This document shows, piece after piece, positions 1 to 5,057 of a stretch of 5,057 nucleotides of DNA. The stretch's first letter is position 1. The number at the start of each line of letters is the position of its first letter. The position numbers and the translations under genes are program-made. A model generated the notes under the pieces. It saw only the letters and a list, made by a program, of their open reading frames with translations, made no database searches and had not been told where the DNA came from. Source of the stretch: Promethearchaeota archaeon (GTDB taxonomy: Archaea; Asgardarchaeota; Lokiarchaeia; Sigynarchaeales; SOKP01); NCBI GenBank assembly GCA_014729315.1, contig WJKD01000716.1, forward strand, positions 1-5,057, given 5' to 3'.

Positions 1-104
1 CGGACAACACTATTGGATATGGGCTTTTTCTTGGCATATATTCCCTCAAGTATTATTGAAATATATGCCATATTATACATAATTTTTTTATTAAAATCAA
101 GCAT
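1..104 (-). CDS. Possible 5' part of a leftward membrane-protein gene, cut by window edge
   Basis: On the minus strand an ATG at 104-102 opens a frame that runs without a stop to the left edge, giving about 34 residues. They begin MLDFNKKIMYNMAYISII and continue with a basic stretch ending near PISNSVV. The mix of hydrophobic and lysine-rich segments looks like a real membrane protein. There is no ribosome binding site before the ATG, and the frame also stays open further upstream, antisense to the nuclease gene, so the start is uncertain. The competing reading is on the plus strand: the frame from base 1 to TAG at 130-132 encodes 43 very hydrophobic residues that could be the tail of a membrane protein. 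Only one can be right, and in DNA this AT-rich both could be chance. Function unknown. Confidence 0.22.
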   Translation of the reverse strand, partial: MLDFNKKIMYNMAYISIILEGIYAKKKPISNSVV

Positions 105-132
105 TATATACGTCACTGTAATTATGAAATAG

Positions 133-252
133 ACCACTAAGGGTGAGAAGAATAAGATTTCTAAGGAAAATCTTACATGGAATCCTAAAGACCTCAATTG
201 GGAAAATATTGGATATGCTTCTATTGGATTACATTCCGTATTCCGATCATGT
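133..252 (+). pseudogene. 5' in-frame extension of the OLD-family nuclease, lacking a start codon
   Basis: The frame of the downstream nuclease stays open from 133 to 252, straight after TAG at 130-132, but has no ATG, GTG or TTG in that stretch. The translation reads like the inside of a protein: it includes NWENIGYASIGLHSVF and runs smoothly into the MPTPIFIKAMP segment at 253. In this ATPase family a PxxIYIPA-like strand sits well inside the protein, after the Walker A region and before the coiled-coil insert, so the coding sequence was once longer. The upstream part has been lost by deletion, recombination or a stop mutation near 130. Residues just after the stop (TTKGEKNKIS) may or may not be original. 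Confidence 0.55.
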
Positions 253-1539
253 ATGCCTACTCCAATATTTATCAAAGCAATGCCAACTGAGGAAGAAGTT
301 AAGAAAATATTAAATGAAATTTTAAAATCAATTGCTGAGAGACAACTTGATGACAAAGAATTCAAGGAACTAGTTACCGCAAAAGAAAAAATTGAAGAGT
401 TACAAAGTAAAATGTATAAACCAGAGATAATAGATGAATACGAGTCTTCAATTAATGAATACTTTAAAAAGCTATTTCCCGATACAAGCATCAAAATTGT
501 TGATACAAAATCCAGATTAATTTGGACTGAAAATAAGCTGGGTAAAGAATTTGATGTTGAATTTAAGAAAATGCTTGCGAATGGTAAAATTGACGAAAAT
601 ATTCCATGCAACATAGATAAAATTGGTCATGGAACCATTCGAACGGCTATTTTCACTCTTCTCCTAATGAAAGATATAGCGGAAGAATTTGAACGTAAAG
701 CCGGACGAAAAGATTACATTGTACTATTCGAAGAACCTGAGCTATTCTTATATCCAAAAATCATAAAAGAACTGCGAGGTTTGATCTACCAAGTAAGTGA
801 AGATGATTTGCCATACCAAATATTATGCGCATCCCATTCACCTCAAATGATTGATATTTCAAAAACAAAATCTTCCATTATAAGATTGACAAAATCCGAA
901 AATAAGACGAGATTGCACCAGATTAATGACAAATTTCTAAAAGAAGCAAAAGACATAAAAACTGATGAAGAATTACGTCAAGCAATGTATGAAGTTTTAA
1001 GATTCAATCCTTTTATATGCGAGTCTTTTTACTCTGACGAAGTGATTTTAATTGAGGGTCCAACTGAAGAAATAATAATTAGAGCATTCTTACAACAAGA
1101 AAATTCAAACAAGGATATTTTTATTCTCAACTGTGGCTCAATAACGAATATACCATTTTATCAAAAAATATTCTCAAAATTTGCAATCAAATATAATATC
1201 ATCTGTGACACTGATAATGTTCCCATAATCAATTATGATGGTAATGGAAATCCTAATTTTAATGCTAACATTCAGGGAAGTATTTCAAAACAGTTTAATT
1301 TAGACAAAGCAAAAGACATCCCCAATACTGGTATCTTTCGAGTCCATCATCCTACTTTTGAACCAGCTCATCAGGCAGATGAAATAGCTGATTTTTTGAA
1401 ATTCGAAGAAAAAACACCATATGGTAAACCGTACAATGCTAATTTATATTGGCGTGACATTTTATTACCTCATCTAGCTTCTCCAGAAATTGAAATAGTT
1501 CCGATCATAAAATATTTGAGGGAAATAATATCAAATTAA
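253..1539 (+). CDS. OLD-family ATPase/TOPRIM nuclease, N-terminally truncated
   Basis: The 428 residues match the C-terminal two thirds of an OLD-type (overcoming lysogenization defect) protein, an ABC-like ATPase fused to a TOPRIM nuclease. Residues 14-60 are a charged, coiled-coil-like insert. Residues 125-130 (GHGTIR) look like the ABC signature. Residues 155-168 form Walker B, with hydrophobic strand then FEEPELFLYP, and S194-H195 is the switch histidine in CASHSPQMID. The TOPRIM domain spans about 262-400, with E268 in LIEGPTEE, G295 in the next turn and the acidic pair D319/D321 in CDTDN, so its metal-binding residues look intact. Walker A is absent, and full family members usually run roughly 550-650 residues. 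The ATG has no ribosome binding site and lies inside a frame open back to 133. OLD proteins act in phage defence, as GajA does in Gabija. No GajB-type helicase is visible here. I read this as a decayed or truncated gene; family assignment is firm, activity doubtful. Confidence 0.85.
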   Translation: MPTPIFIKAMPTEEEVKKILNEILKSIAERQLDDKEFKELVTAKEKIEELQSKMYKPEIIDEYESSINEYFKKLFPDTSIKIVDTKSRLIWTENKLGKEFDVEFKKMLANGKIDENIPCNIDKIGHGTIRTAIFTLLLMKDIAEEFERKAGRKDYIVLFEEPELFLYPKIIKELRGLIYQVSEDDLPYQILCASHSPQMIDISKTKSSIIRLTKSENKTRLHQINDKFLKEAKDIKTDEELRQAMYEVLRFNPFICESFYSDEVILIEGPTEEIIIRAFLQQENSNKDIFILNCGSITNIPFYQKIFSKFAIKYNIICDTDNVPIINYDGNGNPNFNANIQGSISKQFNLDKAKDIPNTGIFRVHHPTFEPAHQADEIADFLKFEEKTPYGKPYNANLYWRDILLPHLASPEIEIVPIIKYLREIISN

Positions 1540-1671
1540 AAAGCACAACCATTAAATGTAGTCGATTTTGATAGTCGAGCGATTTAGCGAGCTTACAAGT
1601 TAATTTAAATATTAATTTCATAAATTTATTTTGATGCTTTTGCAGCGGCTGAATTTGTAATAAACTAAAAA

Positions 1672-1677
1672 AGAGGA
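1672..1677 (+). promoter_or_regulatory. Ribosome binding site of the TIR gene
   Basis: AGAGGA lies 7 nt before the ATG at 1685. It is a good Shine-Dalgarno match and fixes the start of the TIR gene. The 145 nt between the nuclease stop and this ATG are very AT-rich and probably hold the operon promoter, but I could not pick convincing -35 and -10 boxes. Confidence 0.7.
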
Positions 1678-1684
1678 TATTTCA

Positions 1685-2092
1685 ATGGCAAGAACTCGTA
1701 ATCTTTTTATTTCACATTCGTGGGCATATTCGGATGCTTACGATCGATTTTGTGATTTATTAAACTCGGCAACAAATTTTAGCTACAGAAATTATTCCGT
1801 TCCCAGAGATAATCCAGTTCACAATGCACCGACCTCCCAAGCGTTGTATGATGCAATAAAGCAAAAGATAACATTCTGTGAAATAGTTATTATTATGGCT
1901 GGTAAATATTCCACTTATAGCAAATGGATTCAAAAAGAGATTCGAATTGCAAAGGTTGATTTTAACAAGCCAATACTTGCAGTTAAACCATGGGCAAATA
2001 CCCAAACTTCATCACTAGTAATTCAAAATGCTGACAGAATTGTATCTTGGAACACTAGTTCAATAGTATCGGCAATCAGGGAATTGACCTAA
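1685..2092 (+). CDS. ThsB-like TIR domain protein (DUF1863 / MTH538 type)
   Basis: This 135-residue protein is a single stand-alone TIR-like domain. Strand A is NLFISHSW (6-13) with the family's F-I-S-H-S-W motif. The BB-loop region carries SVPRDNP (38-44). Strand C is EIVIIMAGKY (66-75). The helix with yS-W-I-x-K-E-I follows, where E85 is the expected catalytic glutamate. Strand D/E is PILAVKPW (96-103), and the protein ends with ADRIVSWNTSSIVSAIREL (116-134). This matches the ThsB/DUF1863 group; in Thoeris such proteins use NAD+ to make a cyclic ADP-ribose signal after phage sensing (family knowledge). It has a clear ribosome binding site, and its stop overlaps the start of the membrane-protein gene (TAATG), so the two are probably translated together. 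No ThsA-like partner is in the window. Domain call is strong; the product it makes from NAD+ is not predictable from sequence. Confidence 0.92.
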   Translation: MARTRNLFISHSWAYSDAYDRFCDLLNSATNFSYRNYSVPRDNPVHNAPTSQALYDAIKQKITFCEIVIIMAGKYSTYSKWIQKEIRIAKVDFNKPILAVKPWANTQTSSLVIQNADRIVSWNTSSIVSAIRELT

Positions 2093-2604
2093 TGAGTCAA
2101 GAAAATATTAAATTTAAAAATTACATAGAACAACATACAAGTCAAAGCCTTGAAACAGTCGATCAATATATCTCAATCTATAAGATATATCTTGAAATGG
2201 CAGATAGAATAAGTTCTAGAAGAGAAAGAACCAATTCATTTTTCTTGTCAATCAATACGGCGATAATTGGTTTTATTGGATATTTGACTGGAACTGACAA
2301 AATATCTGGTGACTATATCTTATTTTCTCTAGTTGGATTATCAGGTATAGTTCTTTCATTTCTATGGTATCGAATAATTCGTTCATATCGAGATATTAAT
2401 AATGCAAAGTTTAAAATAGTCCATGAAATCGAGCAAAAATTACCATTAAGACCATTTGATGCAGAATGGGAAGCCGTAGGAAGAGGAAAAAACAGAAAGT
2501 TATACCTTCCATTTACACATATTGAAGTTTTTATCCCTTGGATATTTGTTAGCTTTCATATAATTCTTACAGTTAGAATTTTAATCCTATTTTGTTTCAA
2601 GTAG
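2092..2604 (+). CDS. Small three-helix membrane protein paired with TIR (RipA/SLATT-like)
   Basis: The 170 residues start with a soluble amphipathic stretch (1-48, including YLEMADRISSRRERTNSFF). Two membrane helices follow at about 49-67 and 74-93, then a cytosolic segment at 94-143 with SYRDINNAKFKIVHEIEQKLP and EWEAVGRGK, and a last helix at about 145-168 near the C-terminus. There is no signal peptide. The order 'charged helix, RR..N.FF, two helices, W..I..YR..N.AKF..I..IE..LP, EW' matches, from memory, proteins databases name RipA family octameric membrane proteins, and resembles SLATT-type effectors. I cannot verify the name here. The ATG overlaps the TIR stop in TAATG with a weak AGGGA 9 nt upstream, which implies translational coupling. 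By position it is the likely effector or pore partner of the TIR enzyme. The topology is well supported; the role is inferred. Confidence 0.8.
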   Translation: MSQENIKFKNYIEQHTSQSLETVDQYISIYKIYLEMADRISSRRERTNSFFLSINTAIIGFIGYLTGTDKISGDYILFSLVGLSGIVLSFLWYRIIRSYRDINNAKFKIVHEIEQKLPLRPFDAEWEAVGRGKNRKLYLPFTHIEVFIPWIFVSFHIILTVRILILFCFK

Positions 2605-2680
2605 AATATTTAAATTATGTTTAAACTCTGCTGATCTCATCAACTTAGTTTTTTGATTGCTTTTCTGGAAAATAAAATGT

Positions 2681-2700
2681 TTAGTTTTTCAAAAACGTAA
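2681..2700. repeat. AT-rich palindrome between membrane-protein genes
   Basis: GTTTTT-C-AAAAAC (2684-2696) is a perfect 6-bp inverted repeat with a one-base centre, flanked by TTA on the left and GTAA on the right. It lies about 45 nt before the GTG start at 2742, so it could be an operator site. It is equally likely to be a chance product of A/T runs. It is not a convincing terminator because the stem is almost all A-T and no T-tract follows. Confidence 0.2.
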
Positions 2701-2731
2701 TCCATTGCTATTTATCAGTTAATTTGGTATT

Positions 2732-2736
2732 AGGAG
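2732..2736 (+). promoter_or_regulatory. Ribosome binding site selecting GTG start at 2742
   Basis: AGGAG sits 5 nt before GTG at 2742-2744. An in-frame TTG at 2724 would give a protein six residues longer, but its start would lie upstream of this site and has no Shine-Dalgarno of its own. The GTG is therefore the better start. Confidence 0.7.
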
Positions 2737-2741
2737 TATAT

Positions 2742-3227
2742 GTGAAAACCTTTGAAAAATGGGCAGACCGTCTATATACTGAAACTGATTTTGGTAGAAG
2801 CATAGCAACATCAGTAGCAGGAGTTATCGGACTTATAATATATTTATATTCTAGTGATTGGGTTATTGGGACCTTTTCTTCAATTATTTCCTTTCCAATT
2901 ATTCGTCTCGTCTCAACAACGCTACATGAAAGGCTTAACCGTCGTAAGAAATGGTCGATTGAAAAAGAAGAAGCTGAGCATATTTACAATCACTTAAGTG
3001 AGGGAGAAAAAACAGTTGTTGAAACATTCGTTAAGGCTGGAGGAAGTGTGCTCACGTTTTCTCAGATGAATAATCAGCCTGTGGCATCAGCGAGCGTTGA
3101 ATCGTTAATTCACCGAAAAATAATATGGACTTCAATGACTGCCGATGGCATGAGAGAAACCTTTGTCCTTGATTCAACTATTTTTGATATTGGTAATCAA
3201 CGGCTTAAATCAAAGGAAATTTCCTGA
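2742..3227 (+). CDS. Two-helix membrane protein with C-terminal winged-helix-like domain
   Basis: Read from the GTG, this is a 161-residue protein. After a short amphipathic start (KTFEKWADRLYTETDFGRS) come two membrane helices, about 20-37 and 40-59, joined by a tight SSDW turn. A very basic stretch follows (LHERLNRRKKW, 61-71), which by the positive-inside rule keeps the rest in the cytosol. Residues 76-155 look like a small helix-turn-helix or winged-helix module: a helix with LSEGEKTVVETFVKAGG, a VLTFSQMN segment, a second helix with SASVESLIHRK, then two strands around IIWTSM and ETFVLDS. I do not recognise a named family. The gene has its own ribosome binding site and starts 137 nt after the TIR/membrane pair on the same strand. 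A role in phage exclusion or membrane-tethered sensing is possible but inferred only from its neighbours. Confidence 0.75.
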   Translation: MKTFEKWADRLYTETDFGRSIATSVAGVIGLIIYLYSSDWVIGTFSSIISFPIIRLVSTTLHERLNRRKKWSIEKEEAEHIYNHLSEGEKTVVETFVKAGGSVLTFSQMNNQPVASASVESLIHRKIIWTSMTADGMRETFVLDSTIFDIGNQRLKSKEIS

Positions 3228-3303
3228 AAAGTGAATGTAGGGCGCAAACAATCGAGAAGGGAACTAATCTAAGATCCTCTGAATGTTGTCATCGTTAAAC
3301 CAA

Positions 3304-3369
3304 TTATGTAGCAACCATGTTCATCCAAGCCTCCTTTTTCAACAAGCGTTTAACAGTTCTTAAAGAGAT
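3304..3369 (-). pseudogene. Possible minus-strand remnant of a helix-turn-helix gene
   Basis: In the non-coding gap 3228-3412, the minus strand between two stops reads 21 residues starting ISLRTVKRLLKK, which resembles the recognition-helix segment of winged-helix regulators. After one frame change the same strand continues with GLDEHGCYIIGL, as such domains do ('..LeeeGlIe..G..'). There is no start codon, the piece is tiny and the frame is broken, so at best it is a gene remnant. Nothing else is visible in the gap. Confidence 0.15.
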
Positions 3370-3412
3370 TTACACTTAAATCAATTTTAAACATTCATGA
3401 AAGCCCCCAAAA

Positions 3413-4183
3413 ATGAAACAACCAAAACTCTATCTGATTTTTCTATTACTTTTATCAATATCAATAACATGTAATCGAAACAGCACCAGCCCGGATGCCG
3501 GACATATTTTCACCGGAATCACCGAGACCACTGTCGATGGTGAGATCCTTTCCGAAGATCCTAATGACTGGAAGTGGGATGCTTCGGAGAAAGAAGGTGA
3601 TGTGATTATTACCGGATCATATCGATTAAGACCTGCCTTTCCGAATCCGACTTATAATCTTCCTATGTTGTTCCAATTTGAAATACCGAAACAAACGTTC
3701 TGCAATTTTTATCTTGTGAACGAGAAAATGGATACGGTGAAAATATTCCATAGCGGACTCTTTGTAGCAGGATTCTTCTCTGTTACCTGGAAGTTGGATA
3801 ATCAATCTGGTGAGAGATTACCTCCCGGAATGTACCGCTGCTTTTTTGAGATACCGGATACGACCATCACCGGGGATATTTTGATCAAGGATTATGTTAC
3901 GATCAAAAATACAAAATACATAGACTATGCTGCTGAATATTATGATATCTCGAAATGGAAATCATGGTATTTGAATTTAACTCAAAGTGAACAAAATTCA
4001 GTTCGATTTATGGAGGATCCCATCATTAAAGATGAAAAATTTTATGAGGTTATAGGTAAAGTTAATGGCGCCATTGTGGGCTGGCAAGATGTTCCGGCTG
4101 ACATTGAGTATGTTGAAATATTTACACAGGAGTCAGCTTATCGAGATGAGTACCGGAAGCTCTGGGCAGAGGGGCATAACTGA
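3413..4183 (+). CDS. Putative secreted lipoprotein with FlgD/Por-sorting-like Ig segment
   Basis: The 256 residues begin with a signal peptide (MKQPK, then the hydrophobic LYLIFLLLLSISIT) ending at C20, which fits a relaxed lipobox (S-I-T-C) and an outer-surface lipoprotein. Residues 47-68 include EDPNDWKWD and a polar linker. Residues 72-157 have the pattern of a FlgD Ig-like or Por-secretion C-terminal domain: PAFPNPTYNLPMLFQFEIP, a strand with FYLVNEKMDTVKIF, then AGFFSVTWKLDNQSGERLPPGMYRCFFE. Here the motif sits mid-protein, not at the C-terminus as in typical sorting tags, and is followed by about 100 residues with no recognised domain, rich in W and Y. The ATG lacks a Shine-Dalgarno, as is common in Bacteroidota-like genomes. 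Base composition is less AT-extreme than in the defence genes upstream. Exact function unknown; it is probably host core or accessory surface biology unrelated to defence. Confidence 0.75.
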   Translation: MKQPKLYLIFLLLLSISITCNRNSTSPDAGHIFTGITETTVDGEILSEDPNDWKWDASEKEGDVIITGSYRLRPAFPNPTYNLPMLFQFEIPKQTFCNFYLVNEKMDTVKIFHSGLFVAGFFSVTWKLDNQSGERLPPGMYRCFFEIPDTTITGDILIKDYVTIKNTKYIDYAAEYYDISKWKSWYLNLTQSEQNSVRFMEDPIIKDEKFYEVIGKVNGAIVGWQDVPADIEYVEIFTQESAYRDEYRKLWAEGHN

Positions 4184-4206
4184 TTAAAATATATATATGA
4201 ATTGCA

Positions 4207-4224
4207 TTCTTTTTAAAAAAAGAA
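4207..4224. repeat. A/T inverted repeat downstream of the lipoprotein gene
   Basis: TTCTTTTT-AA-AAAAAGAA is a perfect 8-bp inverted repeat 23 nt after the stop codon. It could help end transcription, but its stem is nearly all A-T, so this is weak. The rest of 4184-4255 shows nothing recognisable. Confidence 0.25.
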
Positions 4225-4255
4225 AACGAATCGCATAGAACAACGCCACGCATTT

Positions 4256-4590
4256 ACGCCGAAGGCGTTAAACAGCAGAGCCGGGGGTTGTGCTTTTCAA
4301 CCCTCGGTATCGAAATATGAAAAACGGTGAACCCTGAAAGGGTTCTATAAAGAAATGTGGAATCCCGTTGGGATTCTCTTCTAATTTGGTGATTTGGTTA
4401 CCCAGGGTGCCAAAAAAGCCGGCACCCTGGGCTTTGTTTTATTACGCTTTCAGCGTATTAAAAATTGCGAAATGTACCGCACGTGCGACGCACCTGTGAG
4501 GTGCACCGCACGTTGGCTGCCCCGAGAAAAAATAAATTATCAGAATTCCGGGGATCCGCATTGAACATGCCTTCCGTTTAGCAATGGCGA
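4256..4590. repeat. Hairpin repeat unit 1 (335 nt)
   Basis: This is the first copy of a tandem repeat; similarity to the later copies starts at 4256. It contains no gene. Hairpins in order: A, ACGCC/GGCGT with GAA loop (4256-4268); B, CCGGGGGTTG/CAACCCTCGG (4281-4307); C, GAACCCT/AGGGTTC with GAA loop (4329-4345); D, GAATCCC/GGGATTC with GTT loop (4360-4376); E, an 11-bp perfect stem CCCAGGGTGCC/GGCACCCTGGG (4401-4431); F, TACGCT/AGCGTA with TTC loop (4443-4457); G, ACGTGCG..GCACCT paired with AGGTGC..CGCACGT, GTG loop and a 2-nt internal mismatch (4481-4513). A tail follows with CCCCG and CCGGGG that may also pair. A/T-rich linkers separate the hairpins. The design resembles REP/BIME-like mosaics of palindromes or a structured RNA; which one is unknown. 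Confidence 0.9.
4401..4440 (+). terminator. Terminator-like hairpin E of unit 1
   Basis: A perfect 11-bp G+C-rich stem (4401-4411 with 4421-4431) with a 9-nt loop is followed by CTTTGTTTT. This has the form of an intrinsic terminator for plus-strand transcripts, although the T-run is interrupted. It recurs in unit 2, so its first role may be as part of the repeat. Confidence 0.4.
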
Positions 4591-4917
4591 ACGCCGAAGG
4601 CGTTTAACAGCAGAGCCGGGGGTTGTTCTTTGCAACCCTCGGTATCGAAAAATGAAAAACGGTGAATCCTGAAAGGATTCCATAAAGAAATGTTGAATCC
4701 CGTTGGGATTTTTTTCTAATTGGGTGATTCGTATCCCAGGGTGCCAAAAAAACCGGCACCCTGAGCTTTGTTGTATTACGCTTTCAGCGTATTAAAAAAA
4801 CATCTCAAAGTGCGACGCATCTTTGAGGTGCGTCGCACGTTAGCTGCCCCGAGAAAAAATAAATTATCAGAATTCCGGGGATCCGCCTTGAACATGCCTT
4901 CCGTTTAGCAATGGCTA
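4591..4917. repeat. Hairpin repeat unit 2 (327 nt)
   Basis: The second tandem copy keeps all seven hairpins in the same order: A with a 6-bp stem (4590-4604); B (4616-4642); C as GAATCCT/AGGATTC (4664-4680); D (4695-4711, last pair G-T); E (4735-4765, one mismatch); F (4777-4791); G (4810-4838, now a 13-bp stem with one T-G pair). Relative to unit 1, stem C has changed C to T on one side and the matching G to A on the other, so pairing is kept. In stem G the AC/AC mismatch of unit 1 is AC/GT here, fully paired. No ORF of note lies inside. Confidence 0.9.
4735..4773 (+). terminator. Terminator-like hairpin E of unit 2
   Basis: CCCAGGGTGCC (4735-4745) pairs with GGCACCCTGAG (4755-4765) with one mismatch near the base, followed by CTTTGTTG. 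The poorer stem and interrupted T-run make it a weaker terminator candidate than the unit 1 copy. Confidence 0.3.
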
Positions 4918-5057
4918 ACGCCGAAGGCGTTAAACAGCAAAGCCGGGGGTTGTGCTTTTCAACCCCCGGTATCGAAATATGAAAAATGGTGAACCCTGAA
5001 AGGGTTCCATAAAGAAATGTTGAATCCCGTTGGGATTTTTTTCTAATTGGGTGATTC
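4918..5057. repeat. Hairpin repeat unit 3, cut by window end
   Basis: The third copy holds hairpins A-D before the window stops: A, here with flanking bases extending to a 7-bp stem TAACGCC/GGCGTTA (4916-4932); B, with a perfect 10-bp stem CCGGGGGTTG/CAACCCCCGG (4943-4969); C (4991-5007); D (5022-5038, last pair G-T). The array therefore continues to the right. Stem B is perfect here and carries one G-T pair in units 1 and 2. Confidence 0.88.

Noticed and set aside
1561..1600. Possible terminator or operator in the GTCGA/GAGCGATTTAGCGAGC segment between the nuclease and TIR genes.
   Set aside because: The similarity is a short direct repeat (AGCGA), not an inverted repeat; it forms no stable stem and no T-tract follows.
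1760..2005. 81-codon minus-strand ORF inside the TIR gene.
   Set aside because: It lies wholly antisense to a well-supported TIR domain, is cysteine- and asparagine-rich without a recognisable motif, and is a shadow frame.
253..2604. Complete Gabija or classical Thoeris system.
   Set aside because: No UvrD-like GajB and no SIR2/ThsA gene is in the window, and the OLD protein lacks its ATP-binding N-terminus.
2724..2741. TTG start for the 2TM gene.
   Set aside because: AGGAG at 2732-2736 lies downstream of the TTG and is correctly spaced for the GTG at 2742.
4543..4885. GAATTCCGGGGATCCG at 4543-4558 and 4870-4885 resembles a cloning polylinker or FRT-cassette primer site.
   Set aside because: The match is only about 16 bases and occurs at the same place in two naturally diverged repeat units, with no other vector sequence around it. 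It is better explained as part of the native repeat.
4256..4932. Integron attC sites, because of TAACGCC...GGCGTTA and GTTAAAC-like cores.
   Set aside because: The palindromes are too compact (triloop hairpins), no cassette ORFs lie between them and no integrase is visible.
4256..5057. CRISPR array.
   Set aside because: The repeated unit is about 330 nt and is conserved throughout, with no short direct repeats separated by unique spacers, and no cas genes are present.

Overview
The window is AT-rich bacterial DNA holding a cluster of apparent anti-phage defence genes (about 133-3227), then a secreted lipoprotein gene (3413-4183), then a tandem array of hairpin-rich non-coding repeats (4256 to the window end). 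The host cannot be named from sequence. A lipoprotein with a FlgD/Por-sorting-like Ig segment and no ribosome binding site, beside repeats made of short palindromes, would fit the Bacteroidota/Calditrichota/Marinimicrobia (FCB) side of the tree. That placement is inference.

Region by region. Positions 1-132 hold no gene I can assign with confidence. A minus-strand frame starting at 104 and running off the left edge may be the start of a neighbouring membrane protein. Positions 133-1539 carry the C-terminal two thirds of an OLD-family ATPase/TOPRIM nuclease. Its frame stays open upstream of the first ATG but hits TAG at 130-132, and the Walker A part is missing, so it looks like a 5'-truncated relic. 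Positions 1685-2604 are a tight two-gene operon: a ThsB-like (DUF1863) TIR protein whose stop codon overlaps, as TAATG, the start of a small three-helix membrane protein. Positions 2742-3227 encode a second small membrane protein with two N-terminal helices and a soluble winged-helix-like C-terminus, read from a GTG with a good AGGAG. Positions 3228-3412 are non-coding, with a faint minus-strand coding remnant.

The most likely working unit is the TIR/membrane pair. In known TIR defences the TIR enzyme consumes NAD+ or makes a nucleotide signal when a phage is sensed, and a partner effector kills or arrests the cell. Here no ThsA-like SIR2 effector is present, and the membrane protein occupies that position. 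The OLD fragment and the 2TM/winged-helix gene beside it fit a defence island that has gained and lost modules.

The right-hand repeats are about 330 nt long, with two full units and one cut by the window end. Each full unit holds seven short hairpins in fixed order. At least one stem keeps its pairing through compensatory changes, which points to selection on structure or to spread of a structured element. No transposase or other protein is encoded among them.
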